Source of the DNA: Paraburkholderia solitsugae
GTDB taxonomy: Bacteria; Pseudomonadota; Gammaproteobacteria; Burkholderiales; Burkholderiaceae
Direction: 5' to 3'
Length of the DNA stretch: 64,000 bases
Assembly (NCBI RefSeq): GCF_013177695.1
Contig: NZ_WOEY01000037.1
Location: 62,001-126,000, forward strand
This document shows positions 18,727 through 28,192 of the stretch, in pieces (position 1 is the first letter of the stretch; every line of letters begins with the position of its first letter). The translations under genes were made by a program, and so were the position numbers. Below the pieces are notes generated by a model. It had not been told where the DNA came from. It saw nothing but the letters and a program-made list of their open reading frames with translations, and ran no database searches.

Positions 18727-20928
18727 TTGGTCCGTTTCACGTTCAAAACCTGGATTGCTGTACTTGCTTGTGCTGCCGGTATGACGGTGGCATCGGTCGG
18801 CGTCACGGCATCCGCGGAAACCGTGTTGAACGCGAAAAATTCCTGGATTGGCAACACGTTCGGTTTCGGCGACGGCACGTGGGCGCAGATCAACATCACC
18901 GCGATTGCGGTCGCATCCGACGGCAAGGTCTACACGAACGCGCCGTGGGACGAAAGCGGCGCTGAAGCGAGCGTCTACCAGAACGGCAAGATGCTGGGCT
19001 TCGCGGGCGGCACGCATGGCTGGGGCAACAGTGGCGGCGGCGCGGTCGCGGTGAATCGCAAGTACGCCTTCCTCGCGATCGCGGTCGGCAACGAGAAGGG
19101 GCATCTGGTCGAGCAGGGCGTGTGGCCGGAAAAGGGCAAGCAATGGTTCGGTATTTCGCGCCGGCAAATCGCTGATACGAAGCGCGCCGCGCCGTTCCAG
19201 CCGGCCGCAAAAAACGCGGACCCGCATGCGCAACTGGCAGCCGGCTTTCTGATGATGAACGAAGTGCCGACCGGCACGAGTGCCGAAATCGGCGGTTTGG
19301 CGGCGAACGACACCACGCTCTACGCGGCGAACACGGCGCGCGATCGCATCGAGGTCTATGACGCGGAATCGATGCAGCAGAAAACCACGTGGACGGTGCA
19401 CGAACCGGGCCGCGTGGCGCTTGCCCCCGACGGCACGCTCTGGGTGTTGAGCGGCACGCGCAACGACAAGGCGCCGCATGTGGAGCATTACACCGCGGCG
19501 GGCAAACGCATCGACGAAACGTTCACGCTGCCCGCCGATACGGTCGCGGTCGATATCGCCATCGATGCGCAAGGCCGCGTTCTGATCGCCGACAACGGCC
19601 CACGTCAGCAGGTGTTGTTCTTCAGCAAGAGCAACGGCCGTTACACGGAGTCAGGCTCACTCGGCGAACGCGGCGGCATTTTCAGCGGCACGCCCGGCAA
19701 ACCAGGACCGCAGCGCTTCAACGGGTTGACCGGTGTGGGCGTGGACGCGCGCGGCAATGTCTATGTGTCGACCAACGGCATCGGACCGCGTTACGACCCG
19801 ATCGGCGCGGGCCTCGGCGCTACGCTCGAAAGCTATGCGCCGGACGGCAAACAGAACTGGCAGGTGCAAGGCTTGTTGTTCGTCGACGGCGCGTGGATCG
19901 ATCCGTCACGTCCGGACAGCGTCTACACCGGCAACAAACGCTTCGAACTCGATCTCTCGAAGCCTGCAGGTCAGGACTGGAAATACGCGGGCTTTCTGTC
20001 GAACCGCTTCAAGTATCCCGACGACCCTGTCTTTCACACCGACCAATATCCCGGCTTGCCGATCGCCCGCAAGCTCAAGGGCCACACGTTCCTGTACCTG
20101 ACCGACATGTACGCGGACCACCTGAAGATCTATCGCTTCGACCCGCAGCACGACGGTGAAGTGGCGATTCCTTCGGGCTTCATCGCCGGGCGTGAGCGCG
20201 CCGTCGCCAAGGTGCCGAATGCGCCGCCAGGCGGCGACTGGATCTGGCGCGATGTGAACGGCGACGGCAAGTTCAACACGGACGAATTCACGCTGAACAC
20301 GAGCGGCACGAAGCTCGCGGGCGGTTGGGGCTGGTGGGTCGATACCGCCGGCGACATCTGGCGCACCCGCGACTCGAAGGGCATCTACCGCTTCCGTTTC
20401 GGCGGACTCGATGCGAAGGGCAATCCGATCTACTCGTATTCGAATCTCACGCAGTACCCGGTGCCGCAACCGTTCACCGAACTGCATCGTGCGATCTACG
20501 ACCCCGACACCGACACGATGTATGTAACCGGCTATACGCCTGATACGCCGGTGGACCGGGGCTTCTGGAAGGAAGTGGGCCGCGTGCTGGTGCGCTACGA
20601 CAAATGGTCGAGCGGCAGTCCGGTGCAGCGCTATTCGATCACGCTGCCGTGGACCACGCAGACCAAGCCCATCGCCACGATCATCGGCCTCACGGTCGAA
20701 GGGCAATACATCTTCGGCGTTGAGCCGGTTGGCGCGGTGCACGTGTGGGACAAGGACAACGGCCGCGAAGTCGGCGTGATCCGTCCGGGCCCGGAAGTGG
20801 GCCGCGCGTCGGGCTGGGTCGATGTGCCCAATGGCATCAGCGCCGCGAAGCGCAGCAATGGCGAGTACCTCGTGTTCGTCGAAGAAGACGCGCGCGGGAA
20901 AGTGATGATGTATCGCTGGAAACCGTGA
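18727..20928 (+). CDS. Large secreted beta-propeller-like protein of the exopolysaccharide locus
   Basis: The TTG at 18727 has a perfect GGAGGA six bases upstream and gives a 733-residue protein. Its signal peptide starts MVRFTFKTWIAVLACAAGM and ends near VTASAE. The body has repeated segments such as VASDGKVYTNAPW, LAPDGTLWVLSG, IDAQGRVLIADNG and VDARGNVYVSTNG, typical of NHL/SMP-30-like beta-propeller blades. At residues about 509-521 is DVNGDGKFNTDEF, an EF-hand-like calcium loop. No catalytic family was recognised. It lies just before the flippase, where cepacian loci have bceP, so it may be that gene. A periplasmic or surface role in polymer binding or modification is inference. Confidence 0.75.
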   Translation: MVRFTFKTWIAVLACAAGMTVASVGVTASAETVLNAKNSWIGNTFGFGDGTWAQINITAIAVASDGKVYTNAPWDESGAEASVYQNGKMLGFAGGTHGWGNSGGGAVAVNRKYAFLAIAVGNEKGHLVEQGVWPEKGKQWFGISRRQIADTKRAAPFQPAAKNADPHAQLAAGFLMMNEVPTGTSAEIGGLAANDTTLYAANTARDRIEVYDAESMQQKTTWTVHEPGRVALAPDGTLWVLSGTRNDKAPHVEHYTAAGKRIDETFTLPADTVAVDIAIDAQGRVLIADNGPRQQVLFFSKSNGRYTESGSLGERGGIFSGTPGKPGPQRFNGLTGVGVDARGNVYVSTNGIGPRYDPIGAGLGATLESYAPDGKQNWQVQGLLFVDGAWIDPSRPDSVYTGNKRFELDLSKPAGQDWKYAGFLSNRFKYPDDPVFHTDQYPGLPIARKLKGHTFLYLTDMYADHLKIYRFDPQHDGEVAIPSGFIAGRERAVAKVPNAPPGGDWIWRDVNGDGKFNTDEFTLNTSGTKLAGGWGWWVDTAGDIWRTRDSKGIYRFRFGGLDAKGNPIYSYSNLTQYPVPQPFTELHRAIYDPDTDTMYVTGYTPDTPVDRGFWKEVGRVLVRYDKWSSGSPVQRYSITLPWTTQTKPIATIIGLTVEGQYIFGVEPVGAVHVWDKDNGREVGVIRPGPEVGRASGWVDVPNGISAAKRSNGEYLVFVEEDARGKVMMYRWKP

Positions 20929-20995
20929 CGTGACGCTCGCGGCACGACGGCTTCCGAATGAATCATCAGGCAACTGAGTTAACCCAAGGCATCCG

Positions 20996-22462
20996 ATGGA
21001 CAAAGGCATTCTCAAGAACGTAGCGATCAACTTTTTCGGGCTGGTGCTGCCGACTTTCGTCTCGCTCGTGACCGTGCCGTCGTATATCAAGCTGCTCGGC
21101 GTCGAGCGCTACGGCGTGATCAGTCTCGTGTGGACCTTGATCGGCTACTTCGGGATTCTCGATCTCGGCATGAGCATGGCCGCGCAGAACCACATCTCGA
21201 AGGCACGCGCCTCGGGCGATAAGGGCGAAAGCGCTCGCGTGTTCTGGAGCGCGACGTGGCTCAATCTCGCGACCGGCATCGTCGGCGGTCTGATCATCTA
21301 TTTCGGTGCGTTTCTGTACACCGCGTATTTCACCAAGGTATCGCCCGAGTTGCAGCATGAGGTCTATATGGCGCTGCCGTGGCTCGCGGTGGCGATTCCG
21401 ATTGCCAACGTGTCGTGGGTGTTCGCCGGGGCAATCAACGGCGCGGAGCGCTTCGGCGTCTACAACACCAATCAGACCATCGGCACCTTCCTGTTTCAGT
21501 TGCTGCCGCTCGGCGCTGCGCTGTGGCTGGGGGCGACCTTGCAGAACGTGCTCGCCGCCGCGGTGTTCGCGCGGATTCTGGCCGCGATTCTGCTGGGCCG
21601 TTCCGCGCTGAAGGTGCTGGACATTCGCAGCATTCTGCCGCCGCAACTCGGCGTGGCGAAAGGACTCTTCAACTTCGGCGGCTGGATGCTGATTGCGAGC
21701 GTGACCAACATGATCGCCGAATCGCTCGACCGCGTGATGCTCGGCACCAGTCTCGGCGCGCGTTTCGTCACGTACTACACGGTGCCGCAGAATCTCGTGA
21801 CCCGTTTGAACATTGTGCCGACCGCGCTGGTGCGCACGCTGTTTCCGCGCCTGTCTGCCGTGGGTCGCGCGGATGCGGACACCATCACGCAGCAGTCGCT
21901 CGAATTCCTTAACGGTGTGTTCACCCCGGTCGCGCTGGTCGCGATGCTGGTGCTCGAGCCGTTCCTGCATCTGTGGGTCGGCAATGAGATCGCCACCGTG
22001 GCGGCGCCAGTGGGCCGGATCATGATCGTCGCCGTGTGGCTCGTCGGCCAGGCGAACGTCACGCGAATTCTGATCCAGTCACAGGTCAACCCGGCCACCG
22101 CCGCGCGGGTCGGTTTGTTCGAATTGCCCTTGTTTGCAGGGGCATTGTGGTTCGGCATTACGCATTTCGGTTTGACCGGCGCGGCGATGGCCGTTGCCGG
22201 CAGGGCACTGTTCGATTACGCCGTGCTGCTGCGCCTGTCGGCGATTCGCGCACGCCAGATCGCGCTCGACATGCTCGCCCACCTCGCTTTTCTGCTGGCC
22301 AGCCTGTGGCTTGCCAGCTTCCTGCCGAGTCTCGCTTTGGCGATCGTCGCCGGCCTGTTGATGGTAGGCGCGAACGTCGCCTGGTCGATCACGATGACAC
22401 CCGCTTTGCGCGATCTTGCGCGTTCACTGCTGTTGCGACTGAATCCGAGGAAAAGCGCATGA
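20996..22462 (+). CDS. bceQ: Polysaccharide repeat-unit flippase, Wzx-like
   Basis: A 488-residue membrane protein with twelve or more hydrophobic segments, of the polysaccharide transporter (PST/MOP) superfamily. It begins DKGILKNVAINFFGLVLPTFVSL, a typical Wzx N-terminus, and contains YGVISLVWTLIGYFGILDLG and a second matching half from about residue 220 (LFNFGGWMLIASVTNMI). It is expected to flip the lipid-linked repeat unit to the periplasmic face for BceI to polymerise. The start has AAGG upstream. The stop overlaps the start of bceR (ATGA). Confidence 0.9.
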   Translation: MDKGILKNVAINFFGLVLPTFVSLVTVPSYIKLLGVERYGVISLVWTLIGYFGILDLGMSMAAQNHISKARASGDKGESARVFWSATWLNLATGIVGGLIIYFGAFLYTAYFTKVSPELQHEVYMALPWLAVAIPIANVSWVFAGAINGAERFGVYNTNQTIGTFLFQLLPLGAALWLGATLQNVLAAAVFARILAAILLGRSALKVLDIRSILPPQLGVAKGLFNFGGWMLIASVTNMIAESLDRVMLGTSLGARFVTYYTVPQNLVTRLNIVPTALVRTLFPRLSAVGRADADTITQQSLEFLNGVFTPVALVAMLVLEPFLHLWVGNEIATVAAPVGRIMIVAVWLVGQANVTRILIQSQVNPATAARVGLFELPLFAGALWFGITHFGLTGAAMAVAGRALFDYAVLLRLSAIRARQIALDMLAHLAFLLASLWLASFLPSLALAIVAGLLMVGANVAWSITMTPALRDLARSLLLRLNPRKSA

Positions 22463-24906
22463 ACCACGAAGTCCTTGAAGAAGCCGTGCTGCAACCCGCG
22501 ACGCGCAGCGCGCTGGCTGAACTCACTACCGTTCCCGGCGTTCAGGCACCGTCGCGCCGCACGGCGTTGCGCAACGATAAAACGGTGCGTGTCGCGATCG
22601 TGCACGACTGGCTTGTCACCTATGCGGGTGCGGAGAAGGTGCTCGAACAGATCGTCGCGTGCTTTCCGGACGCGGACCTGTTCAGCCTCGTCGATTTTCT
22701 CGACGACCGCAGCTTTCTGCGTGGCAAGCCCGTCACAACCTCGTTCATCCAGAAACTGCCGCTTGCACGGACCAAATACCGTACGTATCTGCCGTTGATG
22801 CCGCTCGCGATCGAGCAGCTCGACGTGTCGGCCTACGACGTGGTGATTTCCAGCAGTCACGCGGTGGCGAAAGGCATTCTGACCGGCCCCGACCAGGTGC
22901 ATATCAGCTACGTGCATTCGCCGATCCGCTATGCGTGGGATCTGCAGCACCAGTATCTGCAGCAGTCGAAGCTGACCGCCGGGCCGAAGTCGGCGATGGC
23001 CCGCCTGATTCTTCACTACATCCGCAACTGGGATATTCGTACATCGAATTCGGTGGATGGCTTTGTCGCAAACTCCGACTTCATCGCGCGGCGGATCAAG
23101 AAGGTGTATCAGCGCGAGGCCCGGGTGATCTTTCCGCCCGTGGATGTCGAAGCGTTTTCGCTGTGCACCGACAAGGAGGATTTCTATCTGACCGCCTCGC
23201 GGATGGTGCCGTACAAAAAGATCGACCTGATCGTCGAAGCGTTCGCGCGCATGCCGGAGCGCAAGCTGGTAGTGATCGGGGACGGCCCCGACATGCAGAA
23301 GATCCGCGCGAAGGCGGGGCCCAATGTCGAGATCATGGGCTACCAGCCGTTCAAGGTGCTCAAGGAAAAGATGAGCCGCGCGAAAGCGTTCGTGTTCGCC
23401 GCGGAAGAAGACTTCGGCATTTCAGTGGTCGAAGCGCAAGCGTGCGGCACGCCGGTGATCGCCTACGGCAAGGGCGGAGCGCTCGAAACCGTGCGCGATC
23501 TGTCGGAGACGCGGCCCACGGGCATGTTCTTCGATGAGCAGAACGCCGAGTCGATCATTGCAGCGGTCAATCGTTTCGACGACCACATGAAGCGCTTTTC
23601 GCCGATGGATTGCCGCGCGAACGCTGAGCAGTTCTCCGCCGCCCATTTCCGCGAACGTTTCTTCGCTCATGTGCGGGATTCAGTGCCGGCATTGCGCTCG
23701 GCGACGCTGCCGCCGTATGTCCCCTTTAAAGCAGCCGCGGCTGCCAGCACTCCTCGTATTCTCGCGGTTGACCAGAGCGGCGTGCTCGGCGGCGCTGAAC
23801 TATCGCTGCTGGAAATCGTTAAAGCTTTGCGCACGCGCATCGAAGTCGTGCTGTTCGACGACGGGCCGTTCCGTACCGCCTTGGCCAAGGCCGGTGTGAC
23901 CGTCAACGTGCTGGACGCCGGCGCATTGCGCCATGTCCGCAAGCAGGGCGGCTCGTTGCCCAAGGGCCAGGCGCTCAAGGGCTTGATGTCGCTCGTGCGC
24001 GCCACCGCGAAACACGCGCGCAACGCCGAGGTGATCTACGCGAACACACAGCGCGCGATGGTGATCGGCGCGATTGCCGGCAAGCTCGCGAGGCGCCCGG
24101 TGGTCTGGCATCTGCGCGACATCGTGAGCCCGGAGCATTTCGGCGGCAAGCAACTGGCGATCATCAAGTGGTGCGCGCGCCTCGGTCTCACGCACGTGAT
24201 TGCCAATTCGGCGGCTTCCGCGCGTGCCTTCGCGGAACTTACGCACTTCGACGAAAAGCGTATCGACGTGGTGTTCAACGGCATCTCCGCGGCACCGTTC
24301 GACGCGTTGCGCACGGTCCCGCAAGCGACGCTGCGCCGGCGCCTGAACCTGCCGCAGGACGCGTTTCTGGTCGGCTCGTTCAGCCGCCTCGCACGCTGGA
24401 AGGGGCAGCACGTGCTGCTCGAAGCGATGGTTCTCAATCCGCACATGCATGCTGTGCTGGTGGGTGCGCCGCTGTTCGGCGAGGACGCGTACGAGATCGA
24501 GTTGCATGCCTTCGTCGCCGCGCACAACCTAGGCGGACGGGTGCATTTCCTCGGCTTCCAGCACGACATTCCTGCCTGCATGTGCGCGGTCGATGCGGTC
24601 GTCCATACGTCGATCACGCCGGAGCCGTTCGGTCGCGTGATCGTCGAGGGAATGCTGGCGCAGCGGCCAGTGGTGGCCGCGCGCGCGGGCGGCGTGCTGG
24701 AGATTATCGACGACTACGAGAACGGCGTGCTGTGCACGCCCGGTGACGCTCATGGTCTCGCCGACACGCTCGCAGAGTTGCGTTCGAACGACGACCTGCG
24801 CAACAAGCTGGTCAGGAACGGGTATCAGACGGCGTTGAGACGGTTCGGGACCGCAACGTATGTGGAAGATGTTGAGCGGATTCTGAAGCGCGTGGCGGGG
24901 CGTTAA
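22459..24906 (+). CDS. bceR: Two-domain glycosyltransferase (two GT4 modules in one chain)
   Basis: The frame is open from 22036, but the ATG at 22459 overlapping the flippase stop is the natural start, giving 815 residues. Module 1 (about 40-410) starts VRVAIVHDWLVTYAGAEKVL and ends with the donor-site FVFAAEEDFGISVVEAQACG. Module 2 (about 425-815) starts RILAVDQSGVLGGAELSLLE and has FNGISAAPFDALRT, LVGSFSRLARWKGQHVLLEA and HTSITPEPFGRVIVEGMLAQ. Each module has its own E-x7-E site, so one polypeptide may add two sugars in turn. A fused transferase at this position matches BceR of cepacian producers as I recall. No transmembrane segment is evident. Confidence 0.92.
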   Translation: MNHEVLEEAVLQPATRSALAELTTVPGVQAPSRRTALRNDKTVRVAIVHDWLVTYAGAEKVLEQIVACFPDADLFSLVDFLDDRSFLRGKPVTTSFIQKLPLARTKYRTYLPLMPLAIEQLDVSAYDVVISSSHAVAKGILTGPDQVHISYVHSPIRYAWDLQHQYLQQSKLTAGPKSAMARLILHYIRNWDIRTSNSVDGFVANSDFIARRIKKVYQREARVIFPPVDVEAFSLCTDKEDFYLTASRMVPYKKIDLIVEAFARMPERKLVVIGDGPDMQKIRAKAGPNVEIMGYQPFKVLKEKMSRAKAFVFAAEEDFGISVVEAQACGTPVIAYGKGGALETVRDLSETRPTGMFFDEQNAESIIAAVNRFDDHMKRFSPMDCRANAEQFSAAHFRERFFAHVRDSVPALRSATLPPYVPFKAAAAASTPRILAVDQSGVLGGAELSLLEIVKALRTRIEVVLFDDGPFRTALAKAGVTVNVLDAGALRHVRKQGGSLPKGQALKGLMSLVRATAKHARNAEVIYANTQRAMVIGAIAGKLARRPVVWHLRDIVSPEHFGGKQLAIIKWCARLGLTHVIANSAASARAFAELTHFDEKRIDVVFNGISAAPFDALRTVPQATLRRRLNLPQDAFLVGSFSRLARWKGQHVLLEAMVLNPHMHAVLVGAPLFGEDAYEIELHAFVAAHNLGGRVHFLGFQHDIPACMCAVDAVVHTSITPEPFGRVIVEGMLAQRPVVAARAGGVLEIIDDYENGVLCTPGDAHGLADTLAELRSNDDLRNKLVRNGYQTALRRFGTATYVEDVERILKRVAGR

Positions 24907-24997
24907 GTGGCTGCGCGGGCTGTCAGGCGTAGGGTTGGGCGAGGTGATTTAACGCGGGGGTAGGCAGGGACTCGGCCGGTCCCTGTCGTTAGCGCAG

Positions 24998-25035
24998 CGG
25001 AGCGAAAGTCCCAAGGACCTTCGCTCCGTTTTTTT
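24998..25035 (+). terminator. Intrinsic terminator after bceR
   Basis: Arms CGGAGCGAA (24998-25006) and TTCGCTCCG (25020-25028) are perfectly complementary and are followed by seven Ts. It lies 92 bases after the bceR stop and ends the flippase/bceR transcript. Confidence 0.88.
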
Positions 25036-25171
25036 GCGCCATTCGCCGTCTATGCAACCGGGTTGTCCAACGTGGTCCCAGCGGCGCGGCACGGCTTGCT
25101 CACATTGTCGAAGGAGAAACCTGTTTCTGCACTGAACATTGTGTTTCTCCGACCTTTCTACTGCATCGCTC

Positions 25172-26374
25172 TCAGGCTGGCTTCACTACATTCTTCGGCT
25201 TGAAACTCGCGGACCACTGCATCGCCGGCAGTTCGACCAGCCGGTAGAACACATACGCCACCGGCACGGCCACCAGCATGTAGCCGAACGACGGCCAGAT
25301 CGACATTTGCAGCGACGAGCGGAACAGGATCGACGACAGCAGCACGAAGATCGGCAGATGGATCAGATACAGCGAGAAGCTGAAGTCGCCGAAGCGCGAC
25401 AAAAGTCGCACGCCAGGGGTATCCGCATTGCGGCGCTCCAGCGCCTTATACAGGTAGAACGCGAAACCAACCGCCCAGAACTGGAATGCACCGTACTGCC
25501 CGAAATGGAACGCCGCGCAGCCGAGCGCGATGAACGCCACGGCGAGCACGTAGAGCCAGACCGACGAGCGAGCATCCCGAGCAGCATGGGCCTTAGCGTC
25601 AGCGATCCACGCGCCTAGCATCCACGAGAACCAGTAGGACGTGAAGAACTGGATATCGTGGCGCTCGAGCACATAGGCGGACACCACATTGACCACGGCG
25701 ACGATCGCCAGCACGGACGTCATGCCCAGACGCCGGCGCAGCGCGAATAGCAGCGGGTAGATCGCGTAGAACTGCACTTCGAGCGATAGCGTCCAGAGCG
25801 CGCCGTTCGAGCCAAAGGTCTTGCCGGCCACGCCTTGCAGCGAAAACAGGTTGACGAGGAACGCCTGCAGGCCGATCTCGCGGATCTTGTGATTGACCGG
25901 CGGCAACTGCAAGCTGACCCAGTCGAGTGCAAAAGTCAGGACGAGCGCCGCCAGCAATACCGGATAAATGCGCGCGAAACGGCGCACCCAGAAATTGCCG
26001 GTGTCGAGCCGGTAGTCGGGATCTTTTGCGAGGCGCAGCGCGCCACCGCGATGAATGCAATAGCCGCTGATCACGAAGAAAATCGGCACACCAGCCGAAC
26101 CCCACGCAATCGGGAACGTCAGATAGGCGGCAAGCGTACTCAGACTGAATGAATGGCCGACGCTTTGGTGAAAGGCCTGCATGCCGACCCATTCGACCTG
26201 GCGGCAATGAAAATACGCGACCAGAAGCGCGGCGAAGCCCCGCATGGCGTCGATCACATGTTCCTTGCCGGCGCTGTCGGCGCGCACGTCGTTCTGCGGG
26301 CGCAGCGCGGCGGCCGGTCGTGACGGGGAGAGGGGCAGGGATGAGCCGGCGGCATCCAGTGCTGAGTCGCTCAT
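25172..26374 (-). CDS. bceS: Membrane acyltransferase 3 family protein (probable bceS)
   Basis: A 400-residue acyltransferase-3 membrane protein. After a 40-residue polar N-terminus it has VIDAMRGFAALLVAYFHC, then GSAGVPIFFVISGYCIHR, NFWVRRFARIYPVLLAALVL and GALWTLSLEVQFYAIYPLLF, all family hallmarks, with about ten hydrophobic segments. It probably transfers acyl groups to the exopolysaccharide. It is distinct in sequence from the acyltransferase at 16962-18050. The ATG has AAGGA upstream. The gene is reverse-strand between forward bceR and galU. Confidence 0.88.
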   Translation of the reverse strand: MSDSALDAAGSSLPLSPSRPAAALRPQNDVRADSAGKEHVIDAMRGFAALLVAYFHCRQVEWVGMQAFHQSVGHSFSLSTLAAYLTFPIAWGSAGVPIFFVISGYCIHRGGALRLAKDPDYRLDTGNFWVRRFARIYPVLLAALVLTFALDWVSLQLPPVNHKIREIGLQAFLVNLFSLQGVAGKTFGSNGALWTLSLEVQFYAIYPLLFALRRRLGMTSVLAIVAVVNVVSAYVLERHDIQFFTSYWFSWMLGAWIADAKAHAARDARSSVWLYVLAVAFIALGCAAFHFGQYGAFQFWAVGFAFYLYKALERRNADTPGVRLLSRFGDFSFSLYLIHLPIFVLLSSILFRSSLQMSIWPSFGYMLVAVPVAYVFYRLVELPAMQWSASFKPKNVVKPA

Positions 26375-26615
26375 GCGGGGTCCTTATTCTGAAGGAGGAA
26401 AAAGCTTATTCCCGGGCACGCTGTGCGCGCCCGCGATGCATCACATGCTAGTGCACCGCGCGGCAAAAAATCGATAAAAAATTGCGTGGCAAATCGAATT
26501 AAATGGCGGTTTTGTGACGAATTGTAATTGCGTATAAGCATTTGCTACATCGAATTATTTGCCGGTTTTTTTGTGCTAATTTAAGGCACGGATTCTCTTG
26601 ACCCGAGGTGAAGTC
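26375..26615. promoter_or_regulatory. Divergent promoter region of bceS and small membrane gene
   Basis: A 241-base region, strongly AT-rich from 26465 to 26590. A possible forward promoter is TTTTGT at 26510-26515 with TATAAG 17 bases on, but this is a weak match. No inverted repeat of note was seen. Confidence 0.4.
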
Positions 26616-26759
26616 ATGAACCTGCATCTACTCGCCGGCGTTGCCGTGCTGCTGATCCTTGTCGCTGCGTCCGCCTATCGGGAGGCGCTGCGCAACGAGC
26701 CGATCCGCCGTTTTCGCATCAGCCCGGGCAAACTGCCCCAGCTTGAGGAGAACGAATGA
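26616..26759 (+). CDS. Small single-pass membrane protein, 47 residues
   Basis: ATG at 26616 with GAGGTGA five bases upstream opens a 47-codon frame ending at TGA 26757-26759. The product starts MNLHLLAGVAVLLILVAASA, a hydrophobic stretch of about 19 residues that would span the membrane, and then has a basic, polar tail (YREALRNEPIRRFRISPGK) ending LPQLEENE. The strong ribosome site, clean composition and GC-rich codon use inside an AT-rich intergenic area support a real gene. Function is unknown. It sits between an acyltransferase and galU of the exopolysaccharide locus and might modulate a membrane enzyme there. Confidence 0.65.
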   Translation: MNLHLLAGVAVLLILVAASAYREALRNEPIRRFRISPGKLPQLEENE

Positions 26760-26848
26760 GCGGTACCGTCGTGCACCTCAGCGCATCCGCGATTCACGCG
26801 CGGACCTGCTCAGGCGCTGCCCGCCATCCACGCCGGCGGATACGTAAA

Positions 26849-26869
26849 ATTTTCGGAATTTCCGAAAAT
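26849..26869. promoter_or_regulatory. Perfect 21-base palindrome upstream of galU (operator-like)
   Basis: Ten-base arms ATTTTCGGAA and TTCCGAAAAT surround a single central T. It lies about 200 bases before the galU start, in AT-rich DNA, and has no T-run following it, so it looks like a protein-binding operator and not a terminator. The binding factor is unknown. Confidence 0.5.
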
Positions 26870-27064
26870 AATTCGATTTGAATACGTAATTGTTTCCTGG
26901 TGCAGGCCGCGATCAGGAATATCGATAACGAATCGCTTTATTTATTTTAATCGAGAAAATTAACGCGTGAAATGGATTAACTTTTTGTTAGTCTTTTCGG
27001 CGACATCGAGTGGCCGCCAGGCCCGCGAACACACCAATCTCTAACCGATGTGGGAATGCCTACC

Positions 27065-27982
27065 ATGCTGAAAGTCACCAAAGCCGTGTTTCCCGTAGCG
27101 GGCCTCGGGACACGATTCCTGCCGGCTACCAAAGCAAGCCCCAAGGAAATGCTGCCGGTCGTCGACAAGCCTTTGATCCAATACGCGGTTGAAGAAGCCA
27201 TTGCCGCCGGCATCACCGAGATGATCTTCGTGACGGGCCGCAGCAAGCGCGCTATCGAAGATCATTTCGACAAATCCTATGAGATCGAAGCGGAACTCGA
27301 AGCGCGCAACAAGCAGAAGCTGCTTGACCTCGTGCGCAGCATCAAGCCGGCGAACGTCGACTGCTTCTATGTGCGGCAGGCCGAAGCGCTCGGTCTGGGC
27401 CACGCGGTGCTGTGCGCCGAGAAACTGGTGGGCGACAGCCCGTTCGCCGTGATTCTGGCTGACGACTTGTTGCACAGCGCGAAGCCGGTGATGAGCCAGC
27501 TCGTCGATACCTTCAATCACTATCACAGCTCGGTGATCGGCGTCGAAACCATCGCGCGCGAAGACAGCCGTTCGTACGGCGTCGTGGACGGCCGCGAGTG
27601 GGAAGACAATGTGATCAAGCTGTCGGGCATCGTCGAAAAGCCGGCACCGGACAATGCGCCGTCGAACCTCGGCGTGGTGGGCCGCTACGTGCTGATGCCG
27701 ACCATCTTCAAGCATATCCGCGCGCTCAAGCCGGGCGCTGGCGGTGAGCTGCAACTGACCGACGCGGTGCAGTCGCTACTGACCGAAGAGCAGGTGCTCG
27801 CGTATCGCTACTTCGGCACGCGCTTCGATTGCGGGAGCAAGCTGGGCTATCTGAAGGCGACGGTGGAATTCGCGCTGCGTCATCCGGAAGTGAAGGCGGA
27901 GTTCGAAGCGTATCTGCAAACGTATATGCAGGCCAACATGCAAGTGAGCGTGCCGGCACAGTACACGGCTGAAGCGGCGTAA
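27065..27982 (+). CDS. galU: UTP-glucose-1-phosphate uridylyltransferase
   Basis: A 305-residue GalU enzyme making UDP-glucose from glucose-1-phosphate and UTP. UDP-glucose feeds both the priming transferase and the UDP-glucose dehydrogenase of the same locus; in cepacian clusters this is bceT. Motifs are the nucleotide-binding [81 protein letters not shown] and [15 protein letters not shown]. The frame extends to a GTG at 27050. The ATG at 27065 ([13 protein letters not shown]) matches the usual GalU N-terminus and has GTGGGA nine bases upstream, so it is chosen. The C-terminal tail is rich in Met and Gln and slightly unusual. Confidence 0.95.
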   Translation: MLKVTKAVFPVAGLGTRFLPATKASPKEMLPVVDKPLIQYAVEEAIAAGITEMIFVTGRSKRAIEDHFDKSYEIEAELEARNKQKLLDLVRSIKPANVDCFYVRQAEALGLGHAVLCAEKLVGDSPFAVILADDLLHSAKPVMSQLVDTFNHYHSSVIGVETIAREDSRSYGVVDGREWEDNVIKLSGIVEKPAPDNAPSNLGVVGRYVLMPTIFKHIRALKPGAGGELQLTDAVQSLLTEEQVLAYRYFGTRFDCGSKLGYLKATVEFALRHPEVKAEFEAYLQTYMQANMQVSVPAQYTAEAA

Positions 27983-28087
27983 GGGTAAGAAGCAAAGGGT
28001 AAGCGGCCGTCGCAAACGCTTCATGCAGCGGCTCGATGCATCAGATTCACGCAACAGTACCGCGCAGCACGACCGCGCGAATTAAAA

Positions 28088-28122
28088 CGGGCGCCGCATC
28101 ACGCGGCGCCCGTCTTTCTTTC
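28088..28122. terminator. Bidirectional terminator between galU and glcB
   Basis: Perfect ten-base arms CGGGCGCCGC (28088-28097) and GCGGCGCCCG (28103-28112) with a five-base loop are followed by a T-rich run on the forward strand and preceded by AAAA. It can end both the galU and the convergent glc transcripts. Confidence 0.9.
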
Positions 28123-28192
28123 CGGCCTGGCTCGTGGCTGAAACCCGGGTCCAAAAAATCAAGCCTTGACCCCGGGCTACAATCAAAAACCT

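Noticed and set aside
22036..22458. N-terminal extension of bceR
   Set aside because: It lies out of frame within the flippase gene; the ATG overlapping the flippase stop is the natural start.
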